From Ligula intestinalis (lineage: Eukaryota > Platyhelminthes > Cestoda > Diphyllobothriidea > Diphyllobothriidae), in the NCBI GenBank assembly GCA_036362985.1, contig JAYGXS010000001.1, forward strand, positions 16,047,450-16,111,449: a stretch of DNA of 64,000 nt, in the 5' to 3' direction. The notes under the pieces were generated by a model. The model saw only the letters and a program-made list of their open reading frames with translations, was not told where the DNA came from and did no database searches. Positions within the stretch are counted from its first letter, which is position 1. Each line of letters opens with the position of its first letter. The position numbers and the translations under genes are program-made. This document shows, one piece after another, positions 1 to 12,216 of the stretch.

Positions 1-2
1 GG

Positions 3-983
3 ACGGGCGTCCGCCAAGGTTGTGCCCTTTCACCAACCCTGTTCAACTATGCGGTGGACTGGATCATGACCAAAGCACTGGATGACTTCCCGGGAGTTCA
101 GTTTGATCGCTCGAAATGGGTGACTGACTTGGCGTATGCTGATGACGTCGTCCTCTTTGGCGACAACTGTAATGCAGTTCAGCAGGCGTTGGACAAGGTC
201 AATGAGCGTGCCCGATCCATCGGATTACGCCTAAACGCGACTAAGACCCAAGTCATGCTCTCCTGTGTGCCCCCTACATCTGTCACTCCTATTGTTCTCG
301 ACGGCGCTCCTCTCGAAAAGGTCGACTCGTTTAGATACTTAGGCTCTTTGGTCACGGAAACGGGTCAAGGTGTCGACGAGGTTGTATCACGCGTCAACCG
401 TGCCCGATCTGCCTTCTACCGACTGTGCGCTCCTCTATGGAATAGAAGGGAAATATCACTACGCACAAAGTCCCGTGTTTACCAAGCAGTGGTTCGATTT
501 ATCCTGCTCTATGGCGGAGAGACATGGCCTATGCATGTTGAGGACATGAGGCGCCTTGAGGTGTTTGACAATGACTGCCTACGCCGCATCCTTCGTCACC
601 GACGCGTCGACCGAATTCGCTGCTCCGATCTCCGCCGACGCTGTCTCCCGGACGCTCTCCCTCCACTCCTGCTTCAGAGACGACTTCGGTGGTTCGGGCA
701 TGCGTCCCGGCGTGATGATGGTGAGCTGATTCGTGACCTGCTTGTAGCGACGCCTCCCCCCACCTGGCACAAACGTCGCGGCGGGCAGCTGAAAACTTGG
801 ACAGCAACGGTCAAGCAGGATCTGTCGTCAGTTTCCGGCCCATGCGTCTACGGCCTACGCCAGTGGAACCGTGAATGGATGGTGCTCTCGTGTGAACAGG
901 CGCAAGATCGACGCGCCGGGACAGCTGTGATTCATGATGCAGTCAACGTCAAAACTGATGCCGGCTCAACCCGCCCGAGGTGA
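3..983 (+). CDS. RTE-like LINE reverse transcriptase, C-terminal half (partial at window edge)
   Basis: Non-LTR retrotransposon reverse transcriptase, which copies element RNA at a nicked target. The frame is open from base 3, before the first ATG at 54. The first codons give the RT motif GVRQGCALSPTLFN, then the catalytic LAYADDVVLF box lies about 30 residues after that ATG. The thumb follows (SFRYLGSLV), then the typical distal region (LLLQRRLRWFGHA near residue 210; GGQLKTW near 240). The frame runs uninterrupted to the stop at 983, so this half is not visibly decayed. The endonuclease and RT fingers must lie left of the window. Just after the stop there is a short ACAAGT direct repeat, which could be the element's 3' end. 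RTE-like assignment rests on the overall pattern; a related clade is possible. Confidence 0.9.
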   Translation, partial: TGVRQGCALSPTLFNYAVDWIMTKALDDFPGVQFDRSKWVTDLAYADDVVLFGDNCNAVQQALDKVNERARSIGLRLNATKTQVMLSCVPPTSVTPIVLDGAPLEKVDSFRYLGSLVTETGQGVDEVVSRVNRARSAFYRLCAPLWNRREISLRTKSRVYQAVVRFILLYGGETWPMHVEDMRRLEVFDNDCLRRILRHRRVDRIRCSDLRRRCLPDALPPLLLQRRLRWFGHASRRDDGELIRDLLVATPPPTWHKRRGGQLKTWTATVKQDLSSVSGPCVYGLRQWNREWMVLSCEQAQDRRAGTAVIHDAVNVKTDAGSTRPR

Positions 984-3900
984 ATGCCGTTACAAGTACA
1001 AGTAAGTCAGTAGGTCGCGGGAATAACTTTTTAATAGCAGCTCGTTTTGGTGAATATGCTGACGTTGCCATGTCTGCCACTACTTCAGAATTTACGGTCC
1101 TTTCAGGGGCAGCAGAATAGCAGCGCTGCGGTTAATTGCAAACCGATATTAACCTTTGACCATCTGCACTGAAGGCAGGGTAGTGTAGTTTTACTATGTT
1201 TCCTTGGTGACAGAAAGAGTTTCAGATTATGAGTTTTGTCAAGCAACTACCATGGGTAGCTGCTATTTGAATTTAACACCAGTAGGGTTTTTCGAATTAT
1301 AAAAGTTGCGTGGTTGATGGCTCTGAAAAAAATGAAACTTCATAGGGTGCTCACGCCCTAACTGCATTTGGACTTTTTCATATGGTACCGTTCTTATCAG
1401 GCGTGTTCAAAATGGAGTTTACTGCTAGCCACTGCAAAGCATTAGCCAGTTGGTATAGGGAGACCTTTAGATACGTCCAGCCAGCTGGAGTTTGTTACAG
1501 ATTAGATGCTTCTCAGTTGCTTTGAGTTATTCTATAGTGCACCGGATGACAGCCCATTGAACTCAGAGCAGTGTCATCGCATTTTTAGTTCCCGGTCGGG
1601 ATAAGAGCTGAAAATCAAAAGCGGCTGACTGCTCGATAGCTTGAGGCAGACGGTATTGGACAGATGATGGATTTCAGAAACTTTAACCAGGAAGGCAGTT
1701 CAGTCTTTTCCGCTTATGTCTTCTGCTGAATTGGTAATGCCGTCAGTGGGGGTTAGGCGGACTGTAAATGTTCCGCAGAACGTTTTTTCTTCACAAAATA
1801 CGCAGAAGGCAAAGATTTTTTATTTCTCCATTAATATATTTGCGATTCGGCTGGACAACAATGAACCCATAGGTGAATCTTTTGCTTTGTAAGCCGTATC
1901 CCCGAAGGTGGAGGTGATTGATGTCAGACACAGACAGTAGACATCAGTAGTTTTCTTCGTCACAATTTCTTCTTTTGTCAAAAAACAAAACATAATTGGC
2001 ACCTACATTAATAGTTTATTATTTACTAAAGCCCTGCCATGACTCGAGATGATTTTATCAATCGAAACGAATATAACTTTAAGTCACTATGAAAATAGCG
2101 AATTGCATATGAGACCACTTACACGTTCTACAAGCTTTCTCTTTATCTCAAAAACAACATTTCTAACCGTTGACCGACAAATCTGTGAAATCAACAGTCC
2201 GCCAAAACTGGTAATCCTCTTCATAGATTTTTGACCGAAAATTTCACGTCCGGATTGATTTGGTTTCCACTGGTTTTGTACGTTGGGTTCTATGTGACTT
2301 TTATTTTTCATCTCTGTGGCTAGAAAATACTTTTATTTTACAGATGAACGACAATGAAGCGGCTCGCCGGATTCTTTATAGTAAAATTATTTTGAAGAAT
2401 CACACTTATAATGTGACAGATCCTAAATTGTGATGTGAGCAAGCTTCCTCCAACTATTCGCTAACACGTGATTTTTCTTCTGGATTTCTCACACTGATAT
2501 ATACCGAAACGACTTATTTTAATTGGAGACCGCATCTTGGTCTTGGCGGTTCTAAGGTTGGTTTGTATTGTGCCGTAAACCTAGCTATAAAATTAATTTG
2601 GGCTTGAAGACCCTTCACATTTTTGGACATCTGCCATTTCGATTCCTCGTTACTTGATTGCAACTGGGGCTTCGTGCCGGTAAGTTGCTCGCAGTATTCG
2701 TATGCGTTTGTTAATACTTCAGAATCACCGAGATAATTGGCAGCTTGTCCCTGATTAGCGGATAAACTGTTTGGCTGTTGGCTGAATCGTACAGTTGAAC
2801 TACGGTTTCGGGGTTTAGCTTTGACGCAAAATTTTCGAATGTTCTCCGGGAAGGTTGGGCTTTTGTCTGCAGCTCTACCGCTTGATCCAATGATACACTT
2901 TCAATGCAACTAGCATGCTTACTTAATAGTTGTCAGTAGGCAATATTCCATACCAATTAAACTTTTTGGTGTCCTTTATTCATTAGCAAAATATGTCGCC
3001 AGTCGGAGTCGGGCCGCTGATTTCATTCTCCCCCGGTAGAATACAATGCTGCTGATTTGCGGGCGAAGCGACCCCCTGGAGATGTGATGATATGGATTCA
3101 TCTTGCGCTCGCATGCCGAACCCCAGGCCATTTGCGTCAAGTTTTTTTGCGTAGGCGAGGCGAGCGAGACATTTACAAAATTAAAAACTCACTAAACAGA
3201 CATGATATAATGGTTGGACACGGGAATGGGTATCCTCGCATTGCAGCTAACCTTGAACCAAATTCCTGGGGATACCTATTCCCAAGTCTCAACTCGAACC
3301 TCAACCGCAAAACCAGCCCTTACGCTAGCTGCCCCTGGAATTTAGCCTTTGGAAGTGATATCAATTAACTATGACTTTAGTTGATCATTCTAGAAATAAA
3401 TGATTACCGCAGTGATTTAACAGTGTAAGTAGTATTTTCGGTAAACACTCTTCTGATGTCGATGTTTCTTACTAATTTATTCTCCAGACAGCAGTGCAGC
3501 AGCACTTTGCAACGGTCAGCCACTTTTTTTGATGGCGTTGTTCAATTGGCTTCCCACATTCCCTATTTTTGTATAACGGCTGCCAACTGCTTTCAATGCC
3601 AAATTACAGTCATTCCATTCTTTTCCTATTTTTAACTTTTTTGGAGACTAAAATGCTTTCGAGAATATCTAATCTGTCCGCTCAATAAACCCGCAAACAT
3701 TTTGCTGTTATTACAGGCTTCGTATCGCCCTGTTTACGTTTGCCTGTAGGTCACGTTGCTAGCAGTACTTTCGAGAAGTTTTATCCCCTTGAAATAGAGG
3801 TACTCCTTTTCTCCATGGATAATTTTATGCTATTTAAGATGTGAATAGGTTGAGAAATGTAATTTGTTGAGAAAGCCATGGCCATGACTATATATCACGA

Positions 3901-5343
3901 GTCTACATCATAAAGTAAGTGCACCAACCGGGTTGAGAACGGCAGTAAATGACTAGTAGTAATGCAGCATAAGACACTAAGTCATGTGATATTGAAAAAC
4001 CTAGCAAGCACAGGCACAAAGCTGGAATCTCCTGCTGGTTCCTGCCTGCTCTTTTACAACGCACTACACATTTAAAGAAAAGCTGCCAGACTGTTAAAGC
4101 CAAGTCAGTCGGTTGGTTGGTAGCACTTGTTGGATCAGGGATCCCCGCCGGAGTCCAAACTGCGTGCAGTTGGGAGACGGAGAAAAGCCGCGACCTCAGC
4201 CGGCTTGAGCCAAGTCAGTCTGGTACCTCGGCACAATTCTGCGATTTCCCTATCACTTCTACAGCCGACGCCATCGGCCGATCGCATATCGCTCCCGGCC
4301 CCTAGTGACAGTCGTCCATTTCGTGCAAATGACAGTAATTATCACGCCACGTACCTGACCCATGACCAAAGCTCACAATCTACCATTTTTCGTCGCCTTC
4401 CCCCTCCCCCCGAGCAAAAGCACCTCTACACACCGATCTTGACATGCGCACAGCGTGAAAAGGATGCGTTGTAATCATATGACATTTATTAACCCCGTCC
4501 AGCTGTAGGCTTTTCATTGTCTCTGTGATTGTACTGGCCCGATGATGAATTGCTGAAAAAGATATGTTTGCCGAATAAACCTTTCAAATTTTCATATTAG
4601 TTTACTATCTCTGGCTTCTGTCTAGTCTGGTAGAATAATTGATCGATAACTGTCAAGTAACAGTCGTGGGCAGTCCTCAGGCTTTATGCATATTGTACAG
4701 ATAAAGCTGTCAGTTCAGAGATTGAGAATTCAAAGTCGAAAACGGCCAGTTTTTACTGCATACTTGTTTATACAGTGGCTGCACGCCGCATAATCTTCAG
4801 TCGACAGGTCGGGCTTAGGGATCTTCCTGAAGACGCATACTTCCCGAATGCTGAAATACGAAGGGTTTCTTTCCGGTATAAAGCGAACAGGACTTGGGAG
4901 AATGGGAAAGTGAAATGGGTTTGAATGAGTACTCATGGTTTTGCCAATACGAAGTCGAGTTGTTGATAAATATACAGGCTTGCATGCCATTGAGGAACCC
5001 CTGCACTGTGTGTAAGATTTTCAGGGTAGATGGCCCTCTTCCATGCATTCCAGCATAAGAAAAATGTAGCAAACATTTCAGTGATCGATACATTCACCAG
5101 ACTTTTGTCTTCCAGCAGAGATTACTTCTTGGGTTACATCGTAGCTTTCAAATCAAAATTCCGTTATACGAAAGAGCCATTGTGTCATTGACAGATCCGA
5201 ATAAGTAAACAGGATTGGAAGCAAGGCTTGCCCGTCGGTGTCAGGCAGGGGTGATTCCTCGATCAGATAGAATTACCGGCAAAGCTATCTGTTTAGACTA
5301 CTAGCTTTTATGCGACTGCTGGTGAGGCGCGATAATGAGGTCG
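984..5343. other. No gene seen; unassigned non-coding DNA
   Basis: All open frames are short and share no motif that I recognise. There is a C-rich block near 4380-4420. I see no RNA gene, array or paired terminal repeat. Confidence 0.5.
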
Positions 5344-5389
5344 GTTAGCGATTGGTGAACGTTAATCAACTTGATTCATCGATCGTTGG

Positions 5390-5412
5390 CACACACACAC
5401 ACACACACACAC
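5390..5412. repeat. (CA)n microsatellite
   Basis: About 11 CA units directly in front of the family B1 repeat. A smaller CA tract lies near 6042-6058 at its other end. Confidence 0.95.
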
Positions 5413-6045
5413 GACAGTTCCCCCGTCGATTTCTACGATGGGCACCACGCGCTCCAACAGGCCGCAGCAAACGCTGAGGCAAGCCGCAACTGACACAAAG
5501 GCGAGCTGGGCAAGCAATACGTAAGCGACTGCTAGCAGGAGCAACGCAGAGAACTTGTGCGAGAGACAACAGGAGTTTAGGCAGACTTGCACAGAATCTA
5601 CCCACTCGCTCGCCACTCCCACCTCCGTTTCCGGTGTAAAGACAAAGTCAATAAGACCGGGGATGAGGGAGGGTGTAGATGGCTGGCGCGATAAACACTC
5701 AGCACGCGCACACTTGACACAGCCATCTCGCTAGGTATGCTCCCGACTGCGCGGGAGCGCCATAAAGGCCACATTAAGAGGGAGCCATTGCAGCCTGACT
5801 CTCAGTCCTCCCTCTCCTTCCGTACGCACACACAGACACACGCGTACAGAAGGAGCAGCTACGTAGAGGATCCGAGTTTTCCCGTCAGTTGGCAGACCCT
5901 CCAAGCCACGGCTTTTAGCGCACCGTGATAGATTCAGATGCATTCAGATTTATTATAGTGAGGGAAGAAACGCGCCGAGGTCGACCTCACTCTCTCCCCC
6001 ACCGCATAGTGACCGTCTAGCTTTTCGGGCACCCGCAGTGGGGAC
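5411..6045 (+). repeat. Interspersed repeat family B, copy B1
   Basis: Shares ordered blocks with 9935-10455, 11221-11313, 56960-57400 and, inverted, 34780-34990. The blocks are a GACAGTTC...GTCGATTT start, an AAGACCGGGGAT block, CTCGCTAGGTA followed by CTCCCGACTG, a TATA-like box (CCATAAAGG at 5760), GGGAGCCATTG, a TTTTAGCGCACCGTGATAG block and a CTCTCTCCC end. A TATA-like box followed by a conserved leader suggests a Pol II promoter, as in an LTR or PLE leader. No coding sequence is visible in it. The motif TTAGCG..TGGTGAACGTT lies just upstream at 5344 and recurs at 9069. Confidence 0.75.
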
Positions 6046-6369
6046 ACACACACACACAGAGTCACATGTCCATTTCCTTTCCACATCTACAGCTGGACTA
6101 CTGTTCCCCCCTGCGGTACGTGGGGAGGCCCCTTTGCCTTGTTTTTTTCTGAATCATAGTAATCTGTGTTTCTAGGATCTATAGGTAAGATACGAAAAGA
6201 GGAACATCCATACTACAGGTGGCCCTGCGCTAACTTCTAGGAAGGGTCTGATAGAGATCTAATTTACCTCCCTTATCAATACGCGAACACCCCATTCTTC
6301 TGTTATACAGAGCGGGATGTGATAAAGATTATACAGTCTGGGGAATGCAGAGGACAGGGAATGTACATA
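6046..6369. other. Short unassigned stretch
   Basis: Between family B1 and the A-rich family E1. No gene or repeat pair recognised. Confidence 0.4.
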
Positions 6370-6990
6370 AAAAGTTGAGGGTTATAAAATTAGAAACAAA
6401 AATAGTACTTATTTAAATAATCTAATGGTTGTCAACAAAAAGTGCACATAATTAGAGGGTACAACTACGCAAATATTGGCAACTTAAGAAAGTGAACACT
6501 AACTAACTAAAACAAAGTCAATTAACTAAAACAGATAAGCTAAAGTAACTTAACGGAAAATTAATATGAAACTAAAATACAACTTATGAAGCATAATAAC
6601 GAACTGAACACTACACCAAAAACAGAACCAAAATGTAAATAAGTTAAGTAGACAAAATTACCTGAAGTAAGGTAAAGCAAACTTTTAAATATTTTAAAAG
6701 AAAAAGCATCTGCATGTGGCTAATAATTCTTAAACTAAACGAAAATGTAAACAAGAGCCTTAGTACACTAAATAAGCAAAGCTAATATACAATAAACTGA
6801 ACTAAGCAAACTAAAAACAAATATAAAACTATAATTCAACTGATAAAACTGAATAATAAACTGAAGGTAAAACTAAAACTGAACATAACAATAGCATAAA
6901 CTATAAGTAAATAAGACATGTAAGTGAGTATACTTCTCTGTTTATTTGTGGCGCGCTTTTTGTTACGAAATCATTAGATAATTTAAACAA
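6370..6990 (+). repeat. A-rich interspersed repeat, family E copy E1
   Basis: The strand is very A-rich with many ACTAAAACT / AGCTAAAGTAA variants. The same texture and order appear at 43680-44330. The end (GGCGCGCTTTTTGTTACGAA, then AACAATTTCTGGAAGG) matches 44280-44325. E1 lacks the family D core that E2 carries. No reading frame survives. Confidence 0.6.
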
Positions 6991-8420
6991 TTTCTGGAAG
7001 GTAACTCAGATCTCGACCCAAAGTTCTAACACTAAGCTTAATCCAAACCTCAACACTAACCACAAATCTAACTCTCACTTCAATCAAAACTTTACCTTCC
7101 TATCTTACTGGAATTTGGTACCAGGCTACTTTTACTAAGGGAGGGACCATCGGAGTGACTTAAGTTAACGGGAAAACCTTTGCCGCTGCGGTCTTCCGGT
7201 ACGATTCCCTGAGGGAAGAGAAGCTTTCAGACGCCAGGTGGAGTGAGCGGTATATTATGTGCAGAGTAAGTGGAGATTATTGATAGCCGGACAAGTGTGC
7301 GTTCGAAGTGTTTCGTCACAGTGAGGCACTGTATGAGTCAACCTTGAAGGCGATTGGTCCGATGAGATCGGGTTCGGCAGACACTCCCGTGCTCGTACAA
7401 GCATTCACGAGAGACGAGGTATCGAGCGTAGCACTCGGAATTGGTTCACCACAGGACTTCCTACTCTCGTGTTCTACCTGTTTATGAAAGATCCTGTTTC
7501 AATAGCCGAGTGCAGTTCGTATTCGTGCCCGAAGCCTCTCCCCTGTAGCTTGGCTAGGTCAAAATGAACGTCTCCTACAAGGTTTTTGGTCAATCGGGGC
7601 AAACTTTGGTTTCAACTTGCGGCGGCCTCCCACTTTGAAGATTCAGTAAAAAAACAAAAGTGCGCCGAAGATGTTTGAGTCAATACCCTGGCACCTGAGA
7701 TAACTCCCTTTACTGTCTTGCATGTCTGTACTGAAAACGGCGATTTTCCGTTGTCTGTAGGTATCGACTGCCACGGCATCTAATACCTTAATTCAACAGC
7801 CAGCAACGTTCCTCTGAAGGTACTGTGGCTTGCAGAGCCTCTAGGAATTCCATCTTTTCCATGGGTTTTGTAAAAATCATTGTTATCACTTAGACTAGCC
7901 TTTCGATGCACATCCTGTTTTAATAAGCCCTCCGATCTTGCTCCATCTCGAATTGTAGGCGTTTGCTTTCTTTATCTTGTCTGGAGAATTTGTTTTTGGT
8001 GTTGAGAGCATACGGATTCGAAAACTTTCGCAGCAGTGGCAGTAATGCGTTCGCTCAGAGTGTCCCAGTTATTCCTAGTATTTCTCCTCCAAGGGCCATC
8101 TGCTCCGGACTTATTTTGTATCTTATAAGTCAGACCTGGTTCGGACCCTCTCCTGGACAACAGCGAAGTGTTACTCTTATTCGCGTGTTATCTCCCATAG
8201 GTCGGAGAGCGAGGTGCGCTTTAGTTATCAAGTATAATTCCAAGTTTCAGCATAAAAACGCCATCCATCGTGGATTAAAATAACTACGCAATACTGATAC
8301 CGTCAGAAGATCATAAATGAAAAATAATGGCCAAACATTGTAACTTCCGTCATCATTAACTATCGGCAGGGAGCAGATGTGATCGCTAGAAACCGAAATT
8401 TTATTGGAGAAAGAAGAAGC
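6991..8420. other. Unassigned, with two weak repeat matches
   Basis: 7015-7150 holds an AACCTCAACACTAACC-like tract and a GGAATTTGGTACCA block resembling the interior of family C. 7139-7330 resembles 50260-50400 (TGACTTAAGTTAA, then GGAAGAGAAG, then a GGTGG..TGA..GGT block). No gene seen. Confidence 0.4.
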
Positions 8421-8500
8421 CATTTTGATCACTGGAATCGTAATTTTATTCTGCTGAGCTTTCGGGCTCTTGCAGGAGTCCATCGTCAGAGATAAACCGT
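8421..8500 (-). other. PLE-type terminal hairpin motif (hammerhead-like core), copy 1
   Basis: On the minus strand the order is TCTCTGACGA, a GGACTC/GAGCCC hairpin with one mismatch, CGAAAGCTCAG, then GCAGAATAAAA and TCCAGTGATC. The CTGANGA-hairpin-GAAA order is that of a hammerhead ribozyme core. The distal AATAAA and GATC blocks match the other copies. No PLE coding sequence is adjacent. Confidence 0.5.
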
Positions 8501-8640
8501 CAACGAAAAGCGAGCGAAAGTTATAAGGGGCAGGAACCAATCAACTGTTATAGGGGCGGAGGAGAGGGATGAGGAGGGGGGACTCATTAATAACCATTTT
8601 CGGCCGCGCGTATATGCCTGCGGAGAGCGATGTAGGCAGG

Positions 8641-8708
8641 CAGAAATTTTATTCGCCTGACGTTTTGTAATCCGTTGCAGAATCATCATCAGAGACAATA
8701 GCAGAAAA
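8641..8708 (-). other. PLE-type terminal hairpin motif, copy 2
   Basis: On the minus strand: TGTCTCTGATGATG, an ATTC..GGAT hairpin, ACAAAACGTCAGGCGAATAA. It has the full CTGATGA box, but the second box reads CAAAA rather than GAAA. It lies 140 bp from copy 1 on the same strand. Confidence 0.55.
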
Positions 8709-8978
8709 GGTCGGTTGGTCGGCGGCAAAATAAAAGCCCTATTTTACTTCCTTCAGAATGGTGCTAGCGTTGTATGCAGATGACCTCATTATTGTAGTTC
8801 CAATAAGCAAAGAGAGATGCGACAAGCCCTAAGCAATTAGCAAAATAGGTGAACTGATGTATGGTTAAGAAAATATCAATGGAAATGAAGAGCAGAAGGA
8901 AATAACGATTCAGTTTCAGTGGTCCGCCCACGTCGTTTTCTTGGTGCCTTCGAAAAGTATATCTTGCCACTCGTTGAG

Positions 8979-9088
8979 GAACGTTCACCGACCGCTAATG
9001 GAACTCATCTGTCCCGCTCTGACTGGCTGATGACGGCAAATGAACCAGAAATTGCCATTCTAGTTTCGTTAGCGGTCGGTGAACGTTC
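8979..9088. repeat. Perfect 20-bp inverted repeat around a SINE tail
   Basis: GAACGTTCACCGACCGCTAA at 8979-8998 is exactly reverse-complementary to 9069-9088. Between them, 9018-9062 matches the 3' part of SINE family G (GACTGGCTGATGACGGC, then CCAGAAATTGCCATTC). A diverged third copy of the arm occurs at 5344. Confidence 0.8.
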
Positions 9089-9120
9089 ATCAACGCGTGT
9101 CAATACCCCCGACCTTAACC

Positions 9121-9290
9121 GACAAGACGACGAGCTCATGACTCGATGGTCAGGGCGCTTGACTGTGATCAAAAAAGGGTTGTGAACACGAGGCTCGGGT
9201 AGAGCAGCACTTGGAGTTGCTTATGACTGGCTGACGACAGCTACTAAGTCAGAAATGGCAATTCCACGCTCCCTTTTCTTTGCCGGCAAT
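9121..9290 (+). mobile_element. tRNA-derived SINE, family G copy G1
   Basis: Head resembles a tRNA: an A-box-like region in the GAGCTCATGACTCGATGG segment and a degraded B box (TGAACACGAGGCTCGGG). The body TTGGAGTTG..TATGACTGGC, GACGACAGC, AAGTCAGAAATGGCAATTCC is shared with the other G copies. SINEs are transcribed by Pol III and use a LINE for mobility; the partner LINE is not identified. Confidence 0.65.
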
Positions 9291-9934
9291 GCTATCAATA
9301 TAACTTGCATTTTAAATTCGTCCAACTTTTTGCGCCGTACGCCAACTCAGGAACCAGAACTTCTCTGTTATCTTTTCACCTAACCAGCACTTGCGTGTTT
9401 TACACAGCTTTGTCAAGTTCTGTGGTTGTGGTTGTTTTTGTCTGCCGGGCGGATGGGCCTCCAGATGCTAGTGCGTGCGTAGTCGTTAATGAATTTATTT
9501 CCACTGAATGATAAGCTCATTCCATTCGGGAGGTTGGGTCGCTTCATCTACCACCGTTCGTGTTTCGCAGCCGGCCTACATTTGCTGGCGACTACCGAAG
9601 AATACGCATTGTTCTCCGATCACCTCCAGTCGTCCTTCGTCCAAGAGACTGGCGCCCCTGTTCACAGCGCCGAGAAGCTTCCAAACGTACCTGGTTTACT
9701 TCCTTTCTGACCAATCAATCACCAGGCAAGTTGAGAAGGAGTGCAATTTATATTTTACCAGAAGGAATAGAAGGAGTATTGAAACGTGTATTGTTTGTAG
9801 CCGTCTAGTTTCAACTATGTTTTTTTGCGTCTGTTGAAAACAGACAGTTACGTCGCCGGTGTTTACCAGCATGTCTGTCAGTGCTTGTTCTAACTCGTTC
9901 CACATGGACGGTACAAGCCGTATTTCATCAGGCG
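9291..9934. other. No gene seen
   Basis: Overlapping short frames in three phases without recognisable motifs. No repeat match noticed. Confidence 0.4.
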
Positions 9935-10455
9935 ATGACAGTTCGACCGTCGATTTCGACGATATCCGCTACGTGCTAAAGCAGGCTGAAGCAACGCAGT
10001 GATTTGCGAGGGATTATAGTGAAAGAACACTCGCAAATGATCCACCCCACTCCCACACCGGACCCGATGTCAAGACAAAATTCAAGAAGACCGGAGATAG
10101 GGAGGGCACAGGCGGCTGGCACGACCAGCATGCGTATCAACAGCACGCCTCGCTAGGTAGGCTCCCGACTGGGAAAGCTATAAAAGCAACAGTAAGAAGG
10201 AGTCATTGAGCCTGACGCTCAGCTCGCAGTTAACCCTTCCACACAACAAGACACACTGGGCCGACTTCGGTGTACAAGTTACCCTGTTAGTTGGCAACTC
10301 TTCAAGTCACATCGTTTAGCGCACCGCGATAGTTGCAAGCGCATCAGATTGAGAAGAGTGAAGAAAGAAATGCGTTGAATGTTGACTCCACTCTCTCCCC
10401 TCACCGCCAGAAACAGGCCACCGCCTAGCTGATCGGTCGCCTGACGTGGGAGACT
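9935..10455 (+). repeat. Interspersed repeat family B, copy B2
   Basis: Colinear with B1, starting at GACAGTTCGACCGTCGATTT. It carries the clearest TATA box (CTATAAAAG, 10178-10186), followed by AGTAAGAAGGAGTCATTG, the TTTAGCGCACCGCGATAG block and the CTCTCTCCC end. It is somewhat shorter than B1 between these blocks. Confidence 0.75.
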
Positions 10456-11220
10456 GAGCTACCACGGCTACGTTCGCCAGCTATGAGGCCTGAGCTATAT
10501 TCGTCTCTTTCCGACCGGCAAAACGGCTCTGGGAATTGACTGTTTTTGTTATTCATGAATGACAGCTTGATTGATCTTACAATATAACCCAAACAGCTTT
10601 CCAGTAATGGGTCGCACATGAGGTAAAGCAGTACGACTGTCATACCAAACCAAAATAGTGCTCGACGCATTTAAACGATAACAAAACAGACATTTAAACC
10701 TGTTTTAGCCTATAAAGTTGGTGCATGTTGTTGTAACGGTAGCCAAGGCCGAGATCTTACCGTCCAATTACGTGTGATGTGAGCACTTAATGAAGAGCAC
10801 TACAAGGAGAGGGCAAAAACAGAAGTCCTTTAGTGTAACTAGTAAAAATATTTAGCGAAACAAACGAGGGTCAACTACGTCCATCGAGCCAGTCAGATTC
10901 TGTCCTAGCGCGGGTAGTGGCACGATTGGCTGCTGACCCACGACTGGTTGTAACTTAATTTGTGAATTATTGATTGATTGACGACGTGTGTGCGTTCGTC
11001 ATGCGTAGGCCGATCGATAGCCTGCAATGAGCGCGGCTCGCTGTCTGTATGCTAGCTGCCTGCTAGCTATTAGTACGGCTCGTCCTAACGCATGCATCCC
11101 TTCCATATAATTGTATACGCTAATGCTTACAACACTATTTGCCCTATTATAAGTTCGCGCAATCTGATGCCAAATCGAAAACCCAGTGGTCGATACGAAT
11201 AAATCCCAATTTAAAGTATA
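10456..11220. other. Unassigned DNA between two copies of a family B tail
   Basis: Bounded by the B2 tail (10360-10455) and a second tail copy (11221-11313), so it could be an insertion flanked by direct repeats. No gene or inverted ends seen inside. Confidence 0.4.
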
Positions 11221-11313
11221 ATGAAGAAAGAAATGCGTTGAAGGTCGACCTCACGCTCTCCCCCGCCGCCAGCGAAAGGCCACCACCCAGCTTCTCGGTC
11301 GCCTGAGGTGGGA
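11221..11313 (+). repeat. Family B tail fragment, copy B3
   Basis: Matches only the last ~95 bp of B2: GAAGAAAGAAATGCGTTGAA, CTCTCCC, AGGCCACCACC, GGTCGCCTGAGGTGGGA. Confidence 0.8.
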
Positions 11314-12216
11314 TGGGCGCAGTGCTGAAAAGGAAACCAGCATTTCCTCAGGGACAGGTCTTGGGCAGGCACACGGTTGAAGGATTTCACTAGAACCCAC
11401 CGTTTTTGGTGATAAAGCTGCTCGATGAAGAATCGACTACACCACTGTACGTCACACTCATAGCAGAATTTAGACAGCTTATAAAGTAATTGGGTGGGTT
11501 TTTGCTGTTTGCGGTTGGAATAGTTTTTCTGAAGACTATTTGATCAGATATCCCCTTATAATGAGAAAGATTGCAGAACGTTAAGATTCCTCTACCTTCT
11601 CGGCGCATCGTGCCTTACTGGCATGATGAGGTAAAAGCGATCAAAGGGGGAGGGGGCTTGGAAATATTGACTGACCTAAGAACAAGTCGGTGTTTGTGTA
11701 GCGGGTCGTGTCTGCCCAACTAGCTTGCGTCGAAGTGCACTTTCTCAAAGGCTTACCGATGCGGTTTCTCGAGGTCTCAGTCAAGCAAGCACAGTCCCCG
11801 CCTTGGGCAAGCGACGAATGGCATGCTTGCACGCGTTCCCGGTGCAAGCTGCCTCTCTGCCCAAAATCTCCAGGTCGACCTAGCCAATGAAAGCTCTCCC
11901 TCTCTCTCTATCTTCTGCCCCGACTACTATCAGCCCTCACTTGGGCCCGGTCGACCTACTGATCGGACGTGTCTCTCCCGAGTCAATTTACTCTCATCTA
12001 CTCTCCTCTCCGTTGTGTACACAATACATTCTTCTTGCTACTCTGGCCTTTAAAGACTTCTCTTCTGCACTAATTAACCATGGTCTGAAGATTGCAGTCG
12101 CTGGGTTTAACTCACTTAACCCCCTGCGATACTTGCACACCTAAATGTGTGTTCACTTTACGCCACTTTATTAAGGAAAAGTCTTAGTCCTTGAGCTCCC
12201 TATTCATAACAAAATA
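11314..12216. other. No gene seen
   Basis: Pyrimidine-rich stretches at 11890-12040. Short frames without family motifs. Confidence 0.4.
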
